Positions 21,301 through 28,420 of a stretch of 64,000 bases of DNA are shown one piece after another (position 1 is the first letter of the stretch; each line of letters opens with the position of its first letter). Source of the stretch: Nocardioides sp. Root190 (GTDB taxonomy: Bacteria > Actinomycetota > Actinomycetes > Propionibacteriales > Nocardioidaceae); the NCBI RefSeq assembly GCF_001428565.1, contig NZ_LMIA01000013.1, positions 165,030 to 229,029 on the forward strand, read 5' to 3'. Both the position numbers and the translations under genes were made by a program. The notes under the pieces were generated by a model, which worked only from the letters and a program-made list of their open reading frames with translations, was not told the origin of the DNA and made no database searches.

Positions 21301-21420
21301 ATAACGATCGACACACCCTCGCCCCTCGACAACCCCACGGTTCGCCAAGCCCACAGAACGGATCCTCCTTGGTCAACGCCGACTGGCGATCGCCGAACGC
21401 CACCGACCCCTCGACGATGA
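15319..21420 (+). CDS. MobF-family relaxase fused to superfamily I helicase and DnaG-like TOPRIM primase
   Basis: About 2,033 residues; a GTG six bases upstream is an alternative start. The N-terminus holds the TrwC relaxase domain: LTAGSGYDYLTRQV gives candidate catalytic tyrosines, and H277 with the LHTH pair H288/H290 forms the three-His metal site. A RecD/TraI-like helicase follows, with Walker A APAGSGKTTAM (residues 626 onward), Walker B VIIDEAGMAD and later helicase motifs including YTMMTRGAHANHVY. From about residue 1570 a DnaG-like region appears (DRVMFPVIHH, PKYLNTADTPLFHKG) with TOPRIM residues E1728 (EGPMDA) and D1774-A-D1776. It would nick and unwind DNA for transfer and perhaps prime the transferred strand. 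No coupling protein or type IV secretion gene lies in this window. Confidence 0.9.
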   Translation: MSLHKLTAGSGYDYLTRQVAALDATDKGHTGLASYYTEKGETPGVWIGSGMDGLEGLDAGDIVTADHMQSLFGSGHHPLATQRTNELNLRIGRPINAAGVDVGSEQPTRADYKKAVRLGTPYKVYDNDISPFRIEVAKRIAAINEAAGLPGDWPVPAADRARVRTEVGTEFFRAEHGREPGQGSEGARELAAAIAKHSRPKTNAVAGYDLTFSPVKSVSVLWAISDPNTAAVIERCHQAAIKDALDFIEKKALFTREGTNGIRQVNVRGLIATAFTHRDSRAGDPDLHTHVAVANKVQTLSPDGTGKWLAIDGRLMFKAKVSASETYNTALERHLTEALGVQFAERPNTDARKRPIREITGVDPELNTRFSKRRASVEVRRKELAAIFQATHGRPPTPVETIQLSQQATLETREAKHAPRTLEEQRQAWRREALDVLGTPQHIDKMIDQALDPQGAGAQLADPAVSAAWFATTTARIVSTMEGARSTWQYWHVYAEAQRQVRTVNVASDQVDQLVTMLVEDVLDGQSVRITQPLDSIIEPNELRRVDGSSVYTVGGVHLFTSNKVLAAEQRLVTAAGRHDGYAVEASSVDLALLESTANGITLNAGQATLVKEMATSGARLQLAIAPAGSGKTTAMRALASAWTDGGGTIIGLAPSAAAADALRSSIECHAGAQIDTQTDTLAKLTHSLEQARESGTPLPDWVASINSSTLVIIDEAGMADTVSLDLAVASVLERGGSVRLIGDDQQLSAIGAGGVLRDIRATHGALQLSELVRFKDPAEGAASLALREGKAEALGFYLDHERIHVGDLTTMTEEVFAAWQADRAAGLDSIMLAPTRDLVSDLNQQARAHRLAQQSGTAAADPASYPTNGPVRRLADGNEASIGELIITRENDRRLRTSATDWVKNGDRWNVLEIHDGGDLTVQHTGRNGHGRIVRLPADYVARSTELGYACTVHTAQGVTADTMHGLATGSESRQQMYTMMTRGAHANHVYLEVVGDGDPHSVIHPTLVRPLTPTDILEQVLARDDTQRSATSILRHQTDPATRLGEASQRYLDSLYVAAENLLRHDTIDGIDGTQVNVVDALDTAVETLVPGLADEAAWPTLRAHLLLLGAAGTNPVNALRAAAGNGELISAHDRAAVLDWRLDASGLRNAGAGPLPWMPAIPARLAEDPHWGDYLARRAHLVEQLADQVRTRTTDQTDKGALPAWARNGLRPEPATIANVEVWRAAMQVPVDDRRPTGAPQLQKASATWQRRLNRSVTGDQTPALKEWRQLLYLLAPQVRDDEFTPLLAERLAAMSRAGITAHDLLRAATAPNHPAGPLPDEHAAAAVWWRMARQLTPAVAAQISDGSHQSTREGVTTEWTPRLPDLFGPERAASIQTSTWWPALVANVDHGVQRGWQVEALLGAGRAQTDRASDGGDDPLDGIDECQALVWRTSIALETAPDEHAHSYDFAEPPADLWDGIELAPTTLTDCTVDPTFNDATDADWGDWPLAEDPVPYDEHLVDAPDKHLVDVDGDQFVEPDLTLAAYIRDLGGSQLEPTDADLRHMYQRADEWHSSPVSRERMLQINDMTQAFFEARFQSLSGSWGRDYLTDRLGVDLAGDERFRPGQAPAGWTNLVDHLRRRGVSDAEMMATGVATQASTGRLIDRFRDRVMFPVIHHNNGQHEVLGFVGRRRPDLTDADQTNGKGGPKYLNTADTPLFHKGTQLFGVVDKLLAEGAIPVIVEGPMDAVAVTIASHGLYLGVAPLGTSLTDEQAAQLASIGRDPIVATDADLAGKVAAERDFWMLTPHGMDPGIARFPDGLDPADLLAQRGPAALTAAVASGQPAFRALGDQLLTERLDNLAPEHARIAAIKILSARPTRAWEPGVNQVRARLQLSQVQARRDLRDAIKSWDADPRKAALVELHKSSEVRARLSAAAEKAPAERWASLARELDPRLLEQGDWPATAAMLQQAHEQGHDVDAATRGLVAEKPLGHNPARDLRYRIVSRLEITIDTPSPLDNPTVRQAHRTDPPWSTPTGDRRTPPTPRR

Positions 21421-21535
21421 GCGGCGTACGTGGCCACGCCAATCGCCGGCCACGAGCGAGCTGCATAGCGCCGCACACGGTGTTGGCACCGCAGTTCGCA
21501 GGGACGGGTCGGCCTGCCGGTCGGATACTGGGGCG

Positions 21536-22321
21536 ATGACTTCGATAGACCTAATGCGCAGCGCCGCGCTTGACGCCTACGAACGAATGAGCGACGTCTT
21601 CTGGCAAAGGGATCCCGATACCTACTTTGCGCCGCTGTCGGAGACGCTTGTCTGGCTCACGGCTATCGCAGACGCCATGGGCAGACTTCAAGAGCCTAGC
21701 TACAGCGGCATCGCCTACGCCCGCAACTGTGTGGTGCACGGGTTCGTCATCGTCTCCGACATCTACGTCCAGAATCCGCGTGAGCCGAGCTCCTTCAAGG
21801 GAGACCATGCTCGAGTGGTGTTCCAGGGTCCGTCCAAGGTGTGGGGCTTCACCCCGGATCCGCAGCCACACGACCCCGCCAATGGCAAGGAGCACCACCG
21901 AGCCCGCCGCGCGGCCTACAACAGGCACGTTGCTGAGCACGCAGTGCACGGGATAATCCCCAAGCTCCTACTCGGTGTTGGCGTGAACATCTGGGCTGTT
22001 GACGACAGCGATCGCACTCTGACTCCGAGGCGCCCTCCACGGCAGGCAAGCGTCCCAGCGGGGTATGTCCCAACATTCACGGACCGCTCGACGCTGAGGT
22101 CGAGGCACGAATTCGCGCGACACGACCGTCTGGGCAACCGGACACCCAGATGTGACGACCTATGCCGACGGCGCATCTTGCGCCGCGTAGCGTCGGGGTG
22201 GCAAGCCGAGGAAACGGACTCCCGCTCAGCGCGACGATCAGTCTCGGGAATGAGAAGCGTCTTGGGTTCCCGTCGGATCCTGCTGCTAAAACGGTCTTCG
22301 ACCAATGGAGGAACCTCATGA
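21536..22321 (+). CDS. HEPN-motif protein 1 (unknown family)
   Basis: A 261-codon frame. Residues 1-165 look genuine: a helical segment (ETLVWLTAIADAMGRL) leads to YARNCVVHGFVIVSDIYV, where R63-N-C-V-V-H68 is an R-x4-H motif in the ARN-xx-xH context typical of HEPN ribonuclease folds. Beyond about residue 170 the reading becomes arginine-rich and unlike protein, while another frame reads LDAEVEARIRATRPS before a stop at 22153. A frameshift or earlier true end is possible. As given, the stop overlaps the next ATG (ATGA). It follows the relaxase by 115 bases. Ribonuclease function is inferred only from the motif. Confidence 0.6.
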   Translation: MTSIDLMRSAALDAYERMSDVFWQRDPDTYFAPLSETLVWLTAIADAMGRLQEPSYSGIAYARNCVVHGFVIVSDIYVQNPREPSSFKGDHARVVFQGPSKVWGFTPDPQPHDPANGKEHHRARRAAYNRHVAEHAVHGIIPKLLLGVGVNIWAVDDSDRTLTPRRPPRQASVPAGYVPTFTDRSTLRSRHEFARHDRLGNRTPRCDDLCRRRILRRVASGWQAEETDSRSARRSVSGMRSVLGSRRILLLKRSSTNGGTS

Positions 22322-24279
22322 AGACCCTTGGCTCGCCGCGCCCTTGGCCTCCTGAGGTGTGCGACGAACTTCGCCACCATTTGTCGAGGTACTCCTGGGC
22401 TCAAAATGAAGCCGCAGCAGTTGATGACCTGTTCGCGCTCGTGGAGGAACTCGGAGGGTGGCTTGGTGACGAGCGGCCCTACGATCGAAGCCACCGAAAG
22501 GACGAGTGGGCCTCCCTCATCGAGGACGTGAAGGCTTCGTTCGCTCTTGTCGGAAGCGAGCTTGGAGGTTTGTTGCCGTCGATGGGCTCGCTTCTCGTTG
22601 GACTCCATGACGGCCTGGGGCCGAGGAAGAGCGAGCGCGACGCGCTGCACCTTGTGTTCGAGCAGGTTCGGACCGAGCTGTGCGATGCGGCGGCGCCTGG
22701 AGCAGCGTTCGCCGACCTCGTTGCTGCCGTCCAAGATCCGGGCACCCGAACCGACGTTATCGAGGGCAGGGTCGACCTGATTGATGCGCTGCTCCGGTTC
22801 AGCGGCCGATCGCTCCGCGGCGTTGCGTCCAGTCTGCTTGGAATTCTGAACAACGACGCGACTTACGTTAACGGGGCCTTTTACTTGCTCGATGACCGCG
22901 AACCGCCACAAGGGTTACAGGTCGACGAGGACGCTGGCCTGGGAGAGGACGAGCGGTTCGAACTCGCTCGCCGCCTTATCGGCCGCAGCCAGGAAAGCAG
23001 ACACCACGTCGTGTGGGTTTTCTACGGGAACGCGCGCATCTCTGGGTGGTGCCTTCCGGTCGGCGCGTGCGAGTTCTTCGACGGCCCAGCCTTGATGGCG
23101 GCGTTCGGAGGAATTGACGAAATGCTCGACGGCGGCGGTTCCTACTCCGCGGTCCTCCAGCAGTTTCATCAGGTGCCGACAGAGCTCATCGGCGATGAGA
23201 CGCTCGGCAAGTACATTCGTGGCCACCTGAAGTGGCCGTCTGAAGACGCTTGGGTTGCGGTCCGCGTCGACCTCGGCGTTGGCCCGTTCTACGACATGGT
23301 GGAGACGGCCCGGGAACAAGTTCGAGCGCTCCTCGCGTTGGCTGTGTTCGATGTCGGCCAGACGTCATGGACGGAGTTGACCGGGTACAGGCACTTCGCC
23401 GACGGTACGGAGGGCGGCAGTTCTATGCCGTTCCGCGAGGTCGGCTTCGAGCGGCGCTTGGCCGCCAGCGACCGCACGGACTCCTGGCTGCATGACCACC
23501 GGTCTGAACTAGCCGCACGCGTGACCGCCGACCCCGCCATGCTGCATTTGCCGGAGGTACAAGCAGTGGTGACCGCGACGTCGGTTTTCGCTGCCACCGC
23601 AGACGCGACACCGGCGCTCACCCTGCTCGAGTCCGTCCGCGTGATCGAAACCCAGGCCAGTGTCCTGCGCATCCACTGGAAAGACCTAGTGGACCAGTAC
23701 GCGACTCCGGGGAACGCGCTAAGGCGTGCTCAGTTCGGAGCGGCGCAGGCGATCGAAGCCATTGCATACAACGACGAACTCCGCGTTCAGCTTCCGCACC
23801 TGCATGACCTGCCAAACGAGTTCAATGTCTATCGGAACGGACAGCATCTGATCGACATGTCCATCGCTCACGACAGGATTCCACATGTGGTCGCTGAGCT
23901 GCCGACGTACAACAGCGCGTGCCGCAAACTCCGCCACGTCGCTGACGACCTGGCGACACCTGCCAGCATCGCAGCTTTCGTACAGCGCGAAAGAGAACTC
24001 GACCTACGACTACTCCGACGGGTCCACCGCGTTCGCAACAGCCTCACCCACGGCGGCCCGTCTCACCCCACCATCGTTCGCATCTCCAGCGACTTCATCA
24101 CCGTCAAGGCTAAGCACGTCACAGGGGTGAACGTTCAAGCGCTCCTAGACGGCGAACCGCTCACGACGACGCTGCAGAACTACAAAGCAGAGATGACCAA
24201 GTGGATCGCCAACATCGCGACTGCAGCCGACACCACCGCAGCTCTGTTTCCGGCCAAGGTGAGGCGCAATACCACCTGA
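22318..24279 (+). CDS. HEPN-motif protein 2, large (unknown family)
   Basis: 653 residues from the ATG at 22318, which has a GGAGG site at 22307-22311 and overlaps the previous stop. In-frame starts at 22162 (ATG) and 22198 (GTG) would add up to 52 residues. The body is mixed alpha/beta with no named domain I can assign. The C-terminal 120 residues are helical and contain LRRVHRVRNSLTHGG, with R573-N-S-L-T-H578 as an R-x4-H HEPN motif, then a short beta segment (VRISSDFITV). This layout of a long N-terminal part plus C-terminal HEPN recalls ApeA-type antiphage proteins, but homology is not shown. Base composition is somewhat lower in GC than the neighbours, which suggests acquisition. Confidence 0.65.
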   Translation: MKTLGSPRPWPPEVCDELRHHLSRYSWAQNEAAAVDDLFALVEELGGWLGDERPYDRSHRKDEWASLIEDVKASFALVGSELGGLLPSMGSLLVGLHDGLGPRKSERDALHLVFEQVRTELCDAAAPGAAFADLVAAVQDPGTRTDVIEGRVDLIDALLRFSGRSLRGVASSLLGILNNDATYVNGAFYLLDDREPPQGLQVDEDAGLGEDERFELARRLIGRSQESRHHVVWVFYGNARISGWCLPVGACEFFDGPALMAAFGGIDEMLDGGGSYSAVLQQFHQVPTELIGDETLGKYIRGHLKWPSEDAWVAVRVDLGVGPFYDMVETAREQVRALLALAVFDVGQTSWTELTGYRHFADGTEGGSSMPFREVGFERRLAASDRTDSWLHDHRSELAARVTADPAMLHLPEVQAVVTATSVFAATADATPALTLLESVRVIETQASVLRIHWKDLVDQYATPGNALRRAQFGAAQAIEAIAYNDELRVQLPHLHDLPNEFNVYRNGQHLIDMSIAHDRIPHVVAELPTYNSACRKLRHVADDLATPASIAAFVQRERELDLRLLRRVHRVRNSLTHGGPSHPTIVRISSDFITVKAKHVTGVNVQALLDGEPLTTTLQNYKAEMTKWIANIATAADTTAALFPAKVRRNTT

Positions 24280-24487
24280 TGCGCCCGGGTCAACGGCAGC
24301 AGGACCGCCGTCAGGTGGTCGCCGCCAACACTCGAACTCAAGTTCTCGAACCTGAAGTGCAAGCTGACTCGGCACCGGTTCTTCAGGTCCGTATACCGAT
24401 GAAGCAACGTGCCAAGGGCGCCCGGGTGGTCGCGTCCTTTCGCCGCGACACGGCGCCCAGGTTGATGCGCGTTCCCGAGCGGAACAG

Positions 24488-25522
24488 TCAATTGCCGTAC
24501 CGCGCGCACCGCTCCTCGTCCCGCCAGGCAGCGAGATCGGTGCCCGCCAGCAGGTCGCTCACGAGTTCTTGCAAGGGGTTGAGCCACTCGGCGAGATCAC
24601 CAGGTTCGCTGCGCTTTCCGCCATGCGTGAGGCGGCTGCGAACGCCGTAGCACCGGCCGAAGAAGGCGCCCGGATTCATGTCCCGGTACGTTCGCTGGCC
24701 GAGGCGCTCGTTGAGGTACCGCCGACAGGCGGAACCCACCGACTCGTCGCGAAGATTGTTCAAGGCGCTGATCAACGGGAGCCGCTCGTCATCCGTCATG
24801 TCGGCTTCCTTGGTCATCTGCACCAGCGCATCGACGTGCGCACGTGCGGCGCCCGGCCGGGGCCTGGCTTCGGCTAGGACCTCAATCGCCATGACGAGCA
24901 TCAGAAACCTCGCCTCTTCGCTCCCCGAAGCCGCGGCGGCTGTGTAGATCGAATAGGCCACACGCTCGTCGTCAGGTTTGTCCATCCAGGCGGCTGGCGA
25001 CCTTAGGGCCGCGTCTAGCAGTTCGGCGGGAACATCGGCCCGCCCCTCCGCAGAGAAGCCAAGAAACGCAGTTGTTGGGGTAGTCGGATACACCGTGAGG
25101 CCGGCGTTGTCCGGCGCAATCAACTCGCCCGTTCTCTCTCGGACATGGTCAACAAGCGCCCGCGACAGGCTCAGTGAGCCGCGAGCGCGGCCGTCAAAGT
25201 AGGCGCCGATGCCAAAGGCGGCGAAAACTCGTTCGAGCGCCGAACGCGCCCTTCTCGCTTCCGCTTCTGCCAACTCCGCTGACGGGAAGCCACGGCCTAC
25301 GAGGACTGGTCTCTTGCTCTCGTACAGGGTCTCCGATGACCCTCCCGGGACCATGCGGATCTGCCATCGGTCACCTGCGATCACCAACCACTCGCTGGTC
25401 CGAAACGGAAGACGTGGACCAACCGGGAACGCCAGGGGCCAGCGAAACGAGTAGGTCACACTGCATTGTTGTCGAACGACATCGAAAATCTGGCTGCGTC
25501 CAGCATCGGACCGCCGCGTCAT
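24488..25522 (-). CDS. HEPN-motif protein 3 (ApeA-like HEPN architecture)
   Basis: 344 residues from the ATG at 25522; a TTG at 25540 is an alternative. The N-terminal third is beta-rich (PFRTSEWLVIAGDRWQIRM, then a strand repeat). From about residue 185 it becomes helical (SEEARFLMLVMAIEVLAEA, a helix typical of HEPN folds). It ends with FGRCYGVRSRLTHGGKR, where R295-S-R-L-T-H300 is an R-x4-H motif. It converges on HEPN protein 2 and diverges from the small gene at 25543 with only 20 bases between starts. An RNA-cleaving, abortive-infection type role is inferred from motif and setting, not demonstrated. Confidence 0.65.
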   Translation of the reverse strand: MTRRSDAGRSQIFDVVRQQCSVTYSFRWPLAFPVGPRLPFRTSEWLVIAGDRWQIRMVPGGSSETLYESKRPVLVGRGFPSAELAEAEARRARSALERVFAAFGIGAYFDGRARGSLSLSRALVDHVRERTGELIAPDNAGLTVYPTTPTTAFLGFSAEGRADVPAELLDAALRSPAAWMDKPDDERVAYSIYTAAAASGSEEARFLMLVMAIEVLAEARPRPGAARAHVDALVQMTKEADMTDDERLPLISALNNLRDESVGSACRRYLNERLGQRTYRDMNPGAFFGRCYGVRSRLTHGGKRSEPGDLAEWLNPLQELVSDLLAGTDLAAWRDEERCARYGN

Positions 25523-25542
25523 GGCGCCGCTAGGGTCCAACT

Positions 25543-25911
25543 ATGGTCTCGAAGCCAACGAGTCGCCCAAACACACCGTCCGAGGATGCCAATATTGCGC
25601 CCACGGCTGGAATCGCCGTCGTAGAAGCCGCACTCGCGTACCTCGCTGAACCAGATGGTCTAGACGACGGCCGCGACTGGACGCACTTCGTGGAACCGCT
25701 CGAAAGATCTCGCGCCGAACTTCAGGCAATGGATCTGTCGTATGCGACGAACGACAAGGTGGATCCCGACGACATCGATGCCTTTCGGCGTGCAGACCGG
25801 GCCGCCGAGAATGTGAGAACTCAGACGCGAGCCGATGACGTGAAGGTCCGTGTAGGCGCTGCTCTGGACGATTTTCGAAGCCTTTGGTCCAACGCTGCGA
25901 GAGGTACCTAG
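25543..25911 (+). CDS. 122-residue acidic protein of unknown function
   Basis: The protein is acidic and mostly helical (AVVEAALAYLAEPDGLDD, then RAADRAAENVRTQTRADDVKVRVGAALDDFRSLW). No domain or membrane segment is evident. It diverges tightly from HEPN protein 3, so the two probably share a promoter. A small acidic gene beside a putative toxin could be an antitoxin or accessory subunit, but that is inference from position only. Confidence 0.5.
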   Translation: MVSKPTSRPNTPSEDANIAPTAGIAVVEAALAYLAEPDGLDDGRDWTHFVEPLERSRAELQAMDLSYATNDKVDPDDIDAFRRADRAAENVRTQTRADDVKVRVGAALDDFRSLWSNAARGT

Positions 25912-26087
25912 ATCTTCTGCGGCTCGCTCAACGACGCGCCACTAGGGCCTTCTTGGCCGTGGTCCGCGGCCAAGGTCACCGCAATCGGCACATCAGCCAT
26001 GTGTCGATTAGCGCCGCGACCCCGGCGTTGACTGAATCGTTGATATCGAAGCTTGGGTCTGCTGCACGAACTGGTGACAGTGATTAG

Positions 26088-26990
26088 TCACGCAGCCTGA
26101 GTGGCTGGCGTGGTCATGATGGCTTCGTACTCGATGGGGGTCAACCGGCCGAGACCTGCTTGCCTGCGGCGTCGGTGGTAAGTCCGCTCGATCCAGGTCA
26201 CGATCGCGATCCGTAGGTCCTCGCGGTTGTCCCAGGTGCGGCGGTCGAGGACGTTCTTCTGGAGCAGCGAGAAGAAGCTCTCCATTGCCGCGTTGTCGCC
26301 CGCGGCTCCGACGCGGCCCATCGATCCGACCATGCTGTGACGGTTGAGAGCGTGGACGAATTTCCGGCTTCGAAATTGCGATCCTCTGTCGGTGTGGACC
26401 ACGCATCCGGCGACGTCGCCGCGGCGTGCGACGGCGTTGTTGAGTGCCGCGACAGCGAGCCGGGACTTCATCCGTGAGTCGATGGAGTAGCCCACGATCC
26501 GGTTCGAGAACACGTCCTTGAACGCGCAGACGTAGAGCTTTCCTTCGTTCGTCCAGTGCTCCGTGATGTCGCCGATCCAGAGCTCGTTGGCGGCGTCGGC
26601 TTTGAACTTGTGCCGGGTCCGGCCCTTCTCGTCGGTTACGGCGCAGAGGTCGTCGTGGACCGGCGGGCCGGGCAACTTGTGGTTCTTGCCGCGCTTCTTC
26701 CCGAACGCGCTCCACCAGCCGTTGTCTGAGCAGATCCGCCACGCGGTGCGTTCAGCCATCGCCATGCCGGCCTCTTTGGCTTCGTCGGCCAGGAACCGGT
26801 AGCCGAACTCGGGATCATCGAGGTGGGCGTCGAACAACGCGTTGGCGCGGTAGGCCTGGTCGAGTTCGGCGTCGGTGACCGGGTTGGTCAGCCAGCGGTA
26901 GTAGGGCTGGCGGGCAATCTTGAGTACCCGGCACGTCACCGTGACGGGAATCCCGTCCTCGGCTAGCTCGCGGACGAGCGGGTACATCAT
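26088..26990 (-). CDS. IS3-family transposase OrfB (DDE integrase core)
   Basis: 300 residues. The N-terminus has the HTH_21-like helper region (MYPLVRELAEDGIPVTVTCRVL). The rve integrase core follows, with its DDE residues: the first Asp in LWIGDITEHW, the second in VVHTDRGSQF, and the Glu in AAMESFFSLLQK. The C-terminus is the usual YHRRRRQAGLGRLTPIEYE. The coding part is intact, but its 5' side is cut from orfA by the ISL3 insertion just before the first Met, so the OrfAB fusion needed for transposition cannot form. The element is probably immobile. Confidence 0.9.
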   Translation of the reverse strand: MMYPLVRELAEDGIPVTVTCRVLKIARQPYYRWLTNPVTDAELDQAYRANALFDAHLDDPEFGYRFLADEAKEAGMAMAERTAWRICSDNGWWSAFGKKRGKNHKLPGPPVHDDLCAVTDEKGRTRHKFKADAANELWIGDITEHWTNEGKLYVCAFKDVFSNRIVGYSIDSRMKSRLAVAALNNAVARRGDVAGCVVHTDRGSQFRSRKFVHALNRHSMVGSMGRVGAAGDNAAMESFFSLLQKNVLDRRTWDNREDLRIAIVTWIERTYHRRRRQAGLGRLTPIEYEAIMTTPATQAA

Positions 26991-26994
26991 TTTC
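26987..26994. repeat. left copy of 8-bp ISL3 target-site duplication
   Basis: TCATTTTC lies immediately outside the left end of the ISL3 element. The same 8 bases follow its right end at 28421-28428. Eight-base duplications are the norm for ISL3 transposition. Confidence 0.92.
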
Positions 26995-28420
26995 GGCTCT
27001 TCTGACTGATCCGTGGGTCATCGGCCGGGCAGGGCGGGTCGGTGGCCGCCGAGGTTGAGCATGGCCAAGGCGATGAGGGCGTCGGGTGAGCGGAACCCGA
27101 AGGCCATCCTGGTGATCAGCCGGATCTTGGTGTTGACCGACTCAACCAGGCCGTTGGACAGGCCGTGCTCGATCGCGGCGAGGATCTCGTCGCGGTGCTT
27201 GGCGATTCGCTGCTGGATCTTGACGAAGGACTCGACCCGACAGCGTCGAGCCCACGCGATCCAGCGATCGAGGGCATCAGCTGCTTCGTCGGGCGGCAAC
27301 CGGAACACAGTGCGCAGGCCCTCCTTGAGGAGGTAGGCGCGGTAGAGCCTCGGGTCGGTCTTCGCGATCCAGGCAAGCTTCGCCTGCTGATTCTCGGGGA
27401 GGTTCTCAGGGTTCTTCCACAGCGCGTAACGGGCGTTCTTGAGGGCTCGAGCATGACCGGTGGACACGACGAGTCGACGACCAGCCGCCCACCCGTAGAC
27501 CTTGGTGTTTCCAGCGCGACGGGCCTGGTTCCAGGCGTCGCGGCGCACGGCGTCGAGGGCGTCAGTCGCCCAGCCGACGACGTGGAACGGGTCAGCACAC
27601 CGCACAGCCTGGAGACATCGCTCGCGCACGACGTTGGCGATCCACTCTGCGCCATCAGCGGTGACGTGGGTGATCTGGGCGCACCTGCCTTCGCCGGAGG
27701 CTTCCAGGGCGTCGAAGAACTCCTCCATCGTGGCGCGGTCGCGTCCGGCCTTGGCCCATACGAGTCGGCCGGTGTCGTGATCGACCACGACGGTCAGGTA
27801 CTTGTGCTTGCGCTTGTAGGAGATCTCGTCGATCCCGATGCGTCGCAGGCCGGCGAACGCGTCGATCCCTTCGGCGGTGTCGGCCCAGACGCGGGTGATG
27901 ATCGCTCCGACGGTGCGCCACGCGATCCGCATCAGTTGGGTGATCGCGGACTTTGAGGACTGGGTCGCCAGCCAGGCGACCTGCTGGTCGAAAGCGAGCG
28001 TGTGGCCGGCGGCGTGTCGTGCCCACGGCACCTGCCTGACGGTCGGCCCGTGGGTCGGGCAGTTCACGCGCGGCGCGTCTGCCTCGAGAAACACCTCCAC
28101 GGTGCCCAGGTCCAGGCCGCGCCAACGGCGGCGTCCTTCGCCGGGGTCGTACCAGGAAGGTCGTGTGCCGCATCGACCACACCGGCCGCGGGCAGCTCGT
28201 CGTGGTCGCACATGCGCGACGACCACCTCGCCTACTTCGTCGAACTCGATGTCCTCAATGACGGTCTTCTCGACGCCCAAGAAGGCGCGCCATAGGCTGG
28301 CGTTTCGCACGCCGTTCTCCGCTCTGCAGTTTCGGTTCTAGACAAGCCAGAAACCTAGAGCGGGAGCGGCGTGTGGCCGTTCAGGCGCGGTCAGCGACCC
28401 ACGGAAGAGTCACAAGAGCC
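26995..28420 (-). mobile_element. ISL3-family insertion sequence inside the IS3 element
   Basis: The element is 1,426 bp. The left end (26995-27019) and the complement of the right end (28396-28420) match at 22 of 25 positions, starting GGCTCTT and ending TCCGTGGGTC. Both ends are flanked by the exact 8-base duplication TCATTTTC, so the insertion is recent and precise. It carries one intact transposase gene and may still be mobile. Confidence 0.93.
27018..28310 (-). CDS. ISL3-family transposase
   Basis: 430 residues from a GTG start. It has the N-terminal zinc-ribbon region (RGRCGRCGTRPSWYD) followed by a helix-turn-helix. The DDE_Tnp_ISL3 core contains RRIGIDEISYKRKHKYLTVVVD, VTADGAEWI and, near the C-terminus, NGLVESVNTKIRLITRMAFG. 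Length and order are those of active ISL3 transposases, and no frameshift is visible. The gene almost fills the element, and its stop lies within the left inverted repeat. Confidence 0.93.
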   Translation of the reverse strand: MRNASLWRAFLGVEKTVIEDIEFDEVGEVVVAHVRPRRAARGRCGRCGTRPSWYDPGEGRRRWRGLDLGTVEVFLEADAPRVNCPTHGPTVRQVPWARHAAGHTLAFDQQVAWLATQSSKSAITQLMRIAWRTVGAIITRVWADTAEGIDAFAGLRRIGIDEISYKRKHKYLTVVVDHDTGRLVWAKAGRDRATMEEFFDALEASGEGRCAQITHVTADGAEWIANVVRERCLQAVRCADPFHVVGWATDALDAVRRDAWNQARRAGNTKVYGWAAGRRLVVSTGHARALKNARYALWKNPENLPENQQAKLAWIAKTDPRLYRAYLLKEGLRTVFRLPPDEAADALDRWIAWARRCRVESFVKIQQRIAKHRDEILAAIEHGLSNGLVESVNTKIRLITRMAFGFRSPDALIALAMLNLGGHRPALPGR

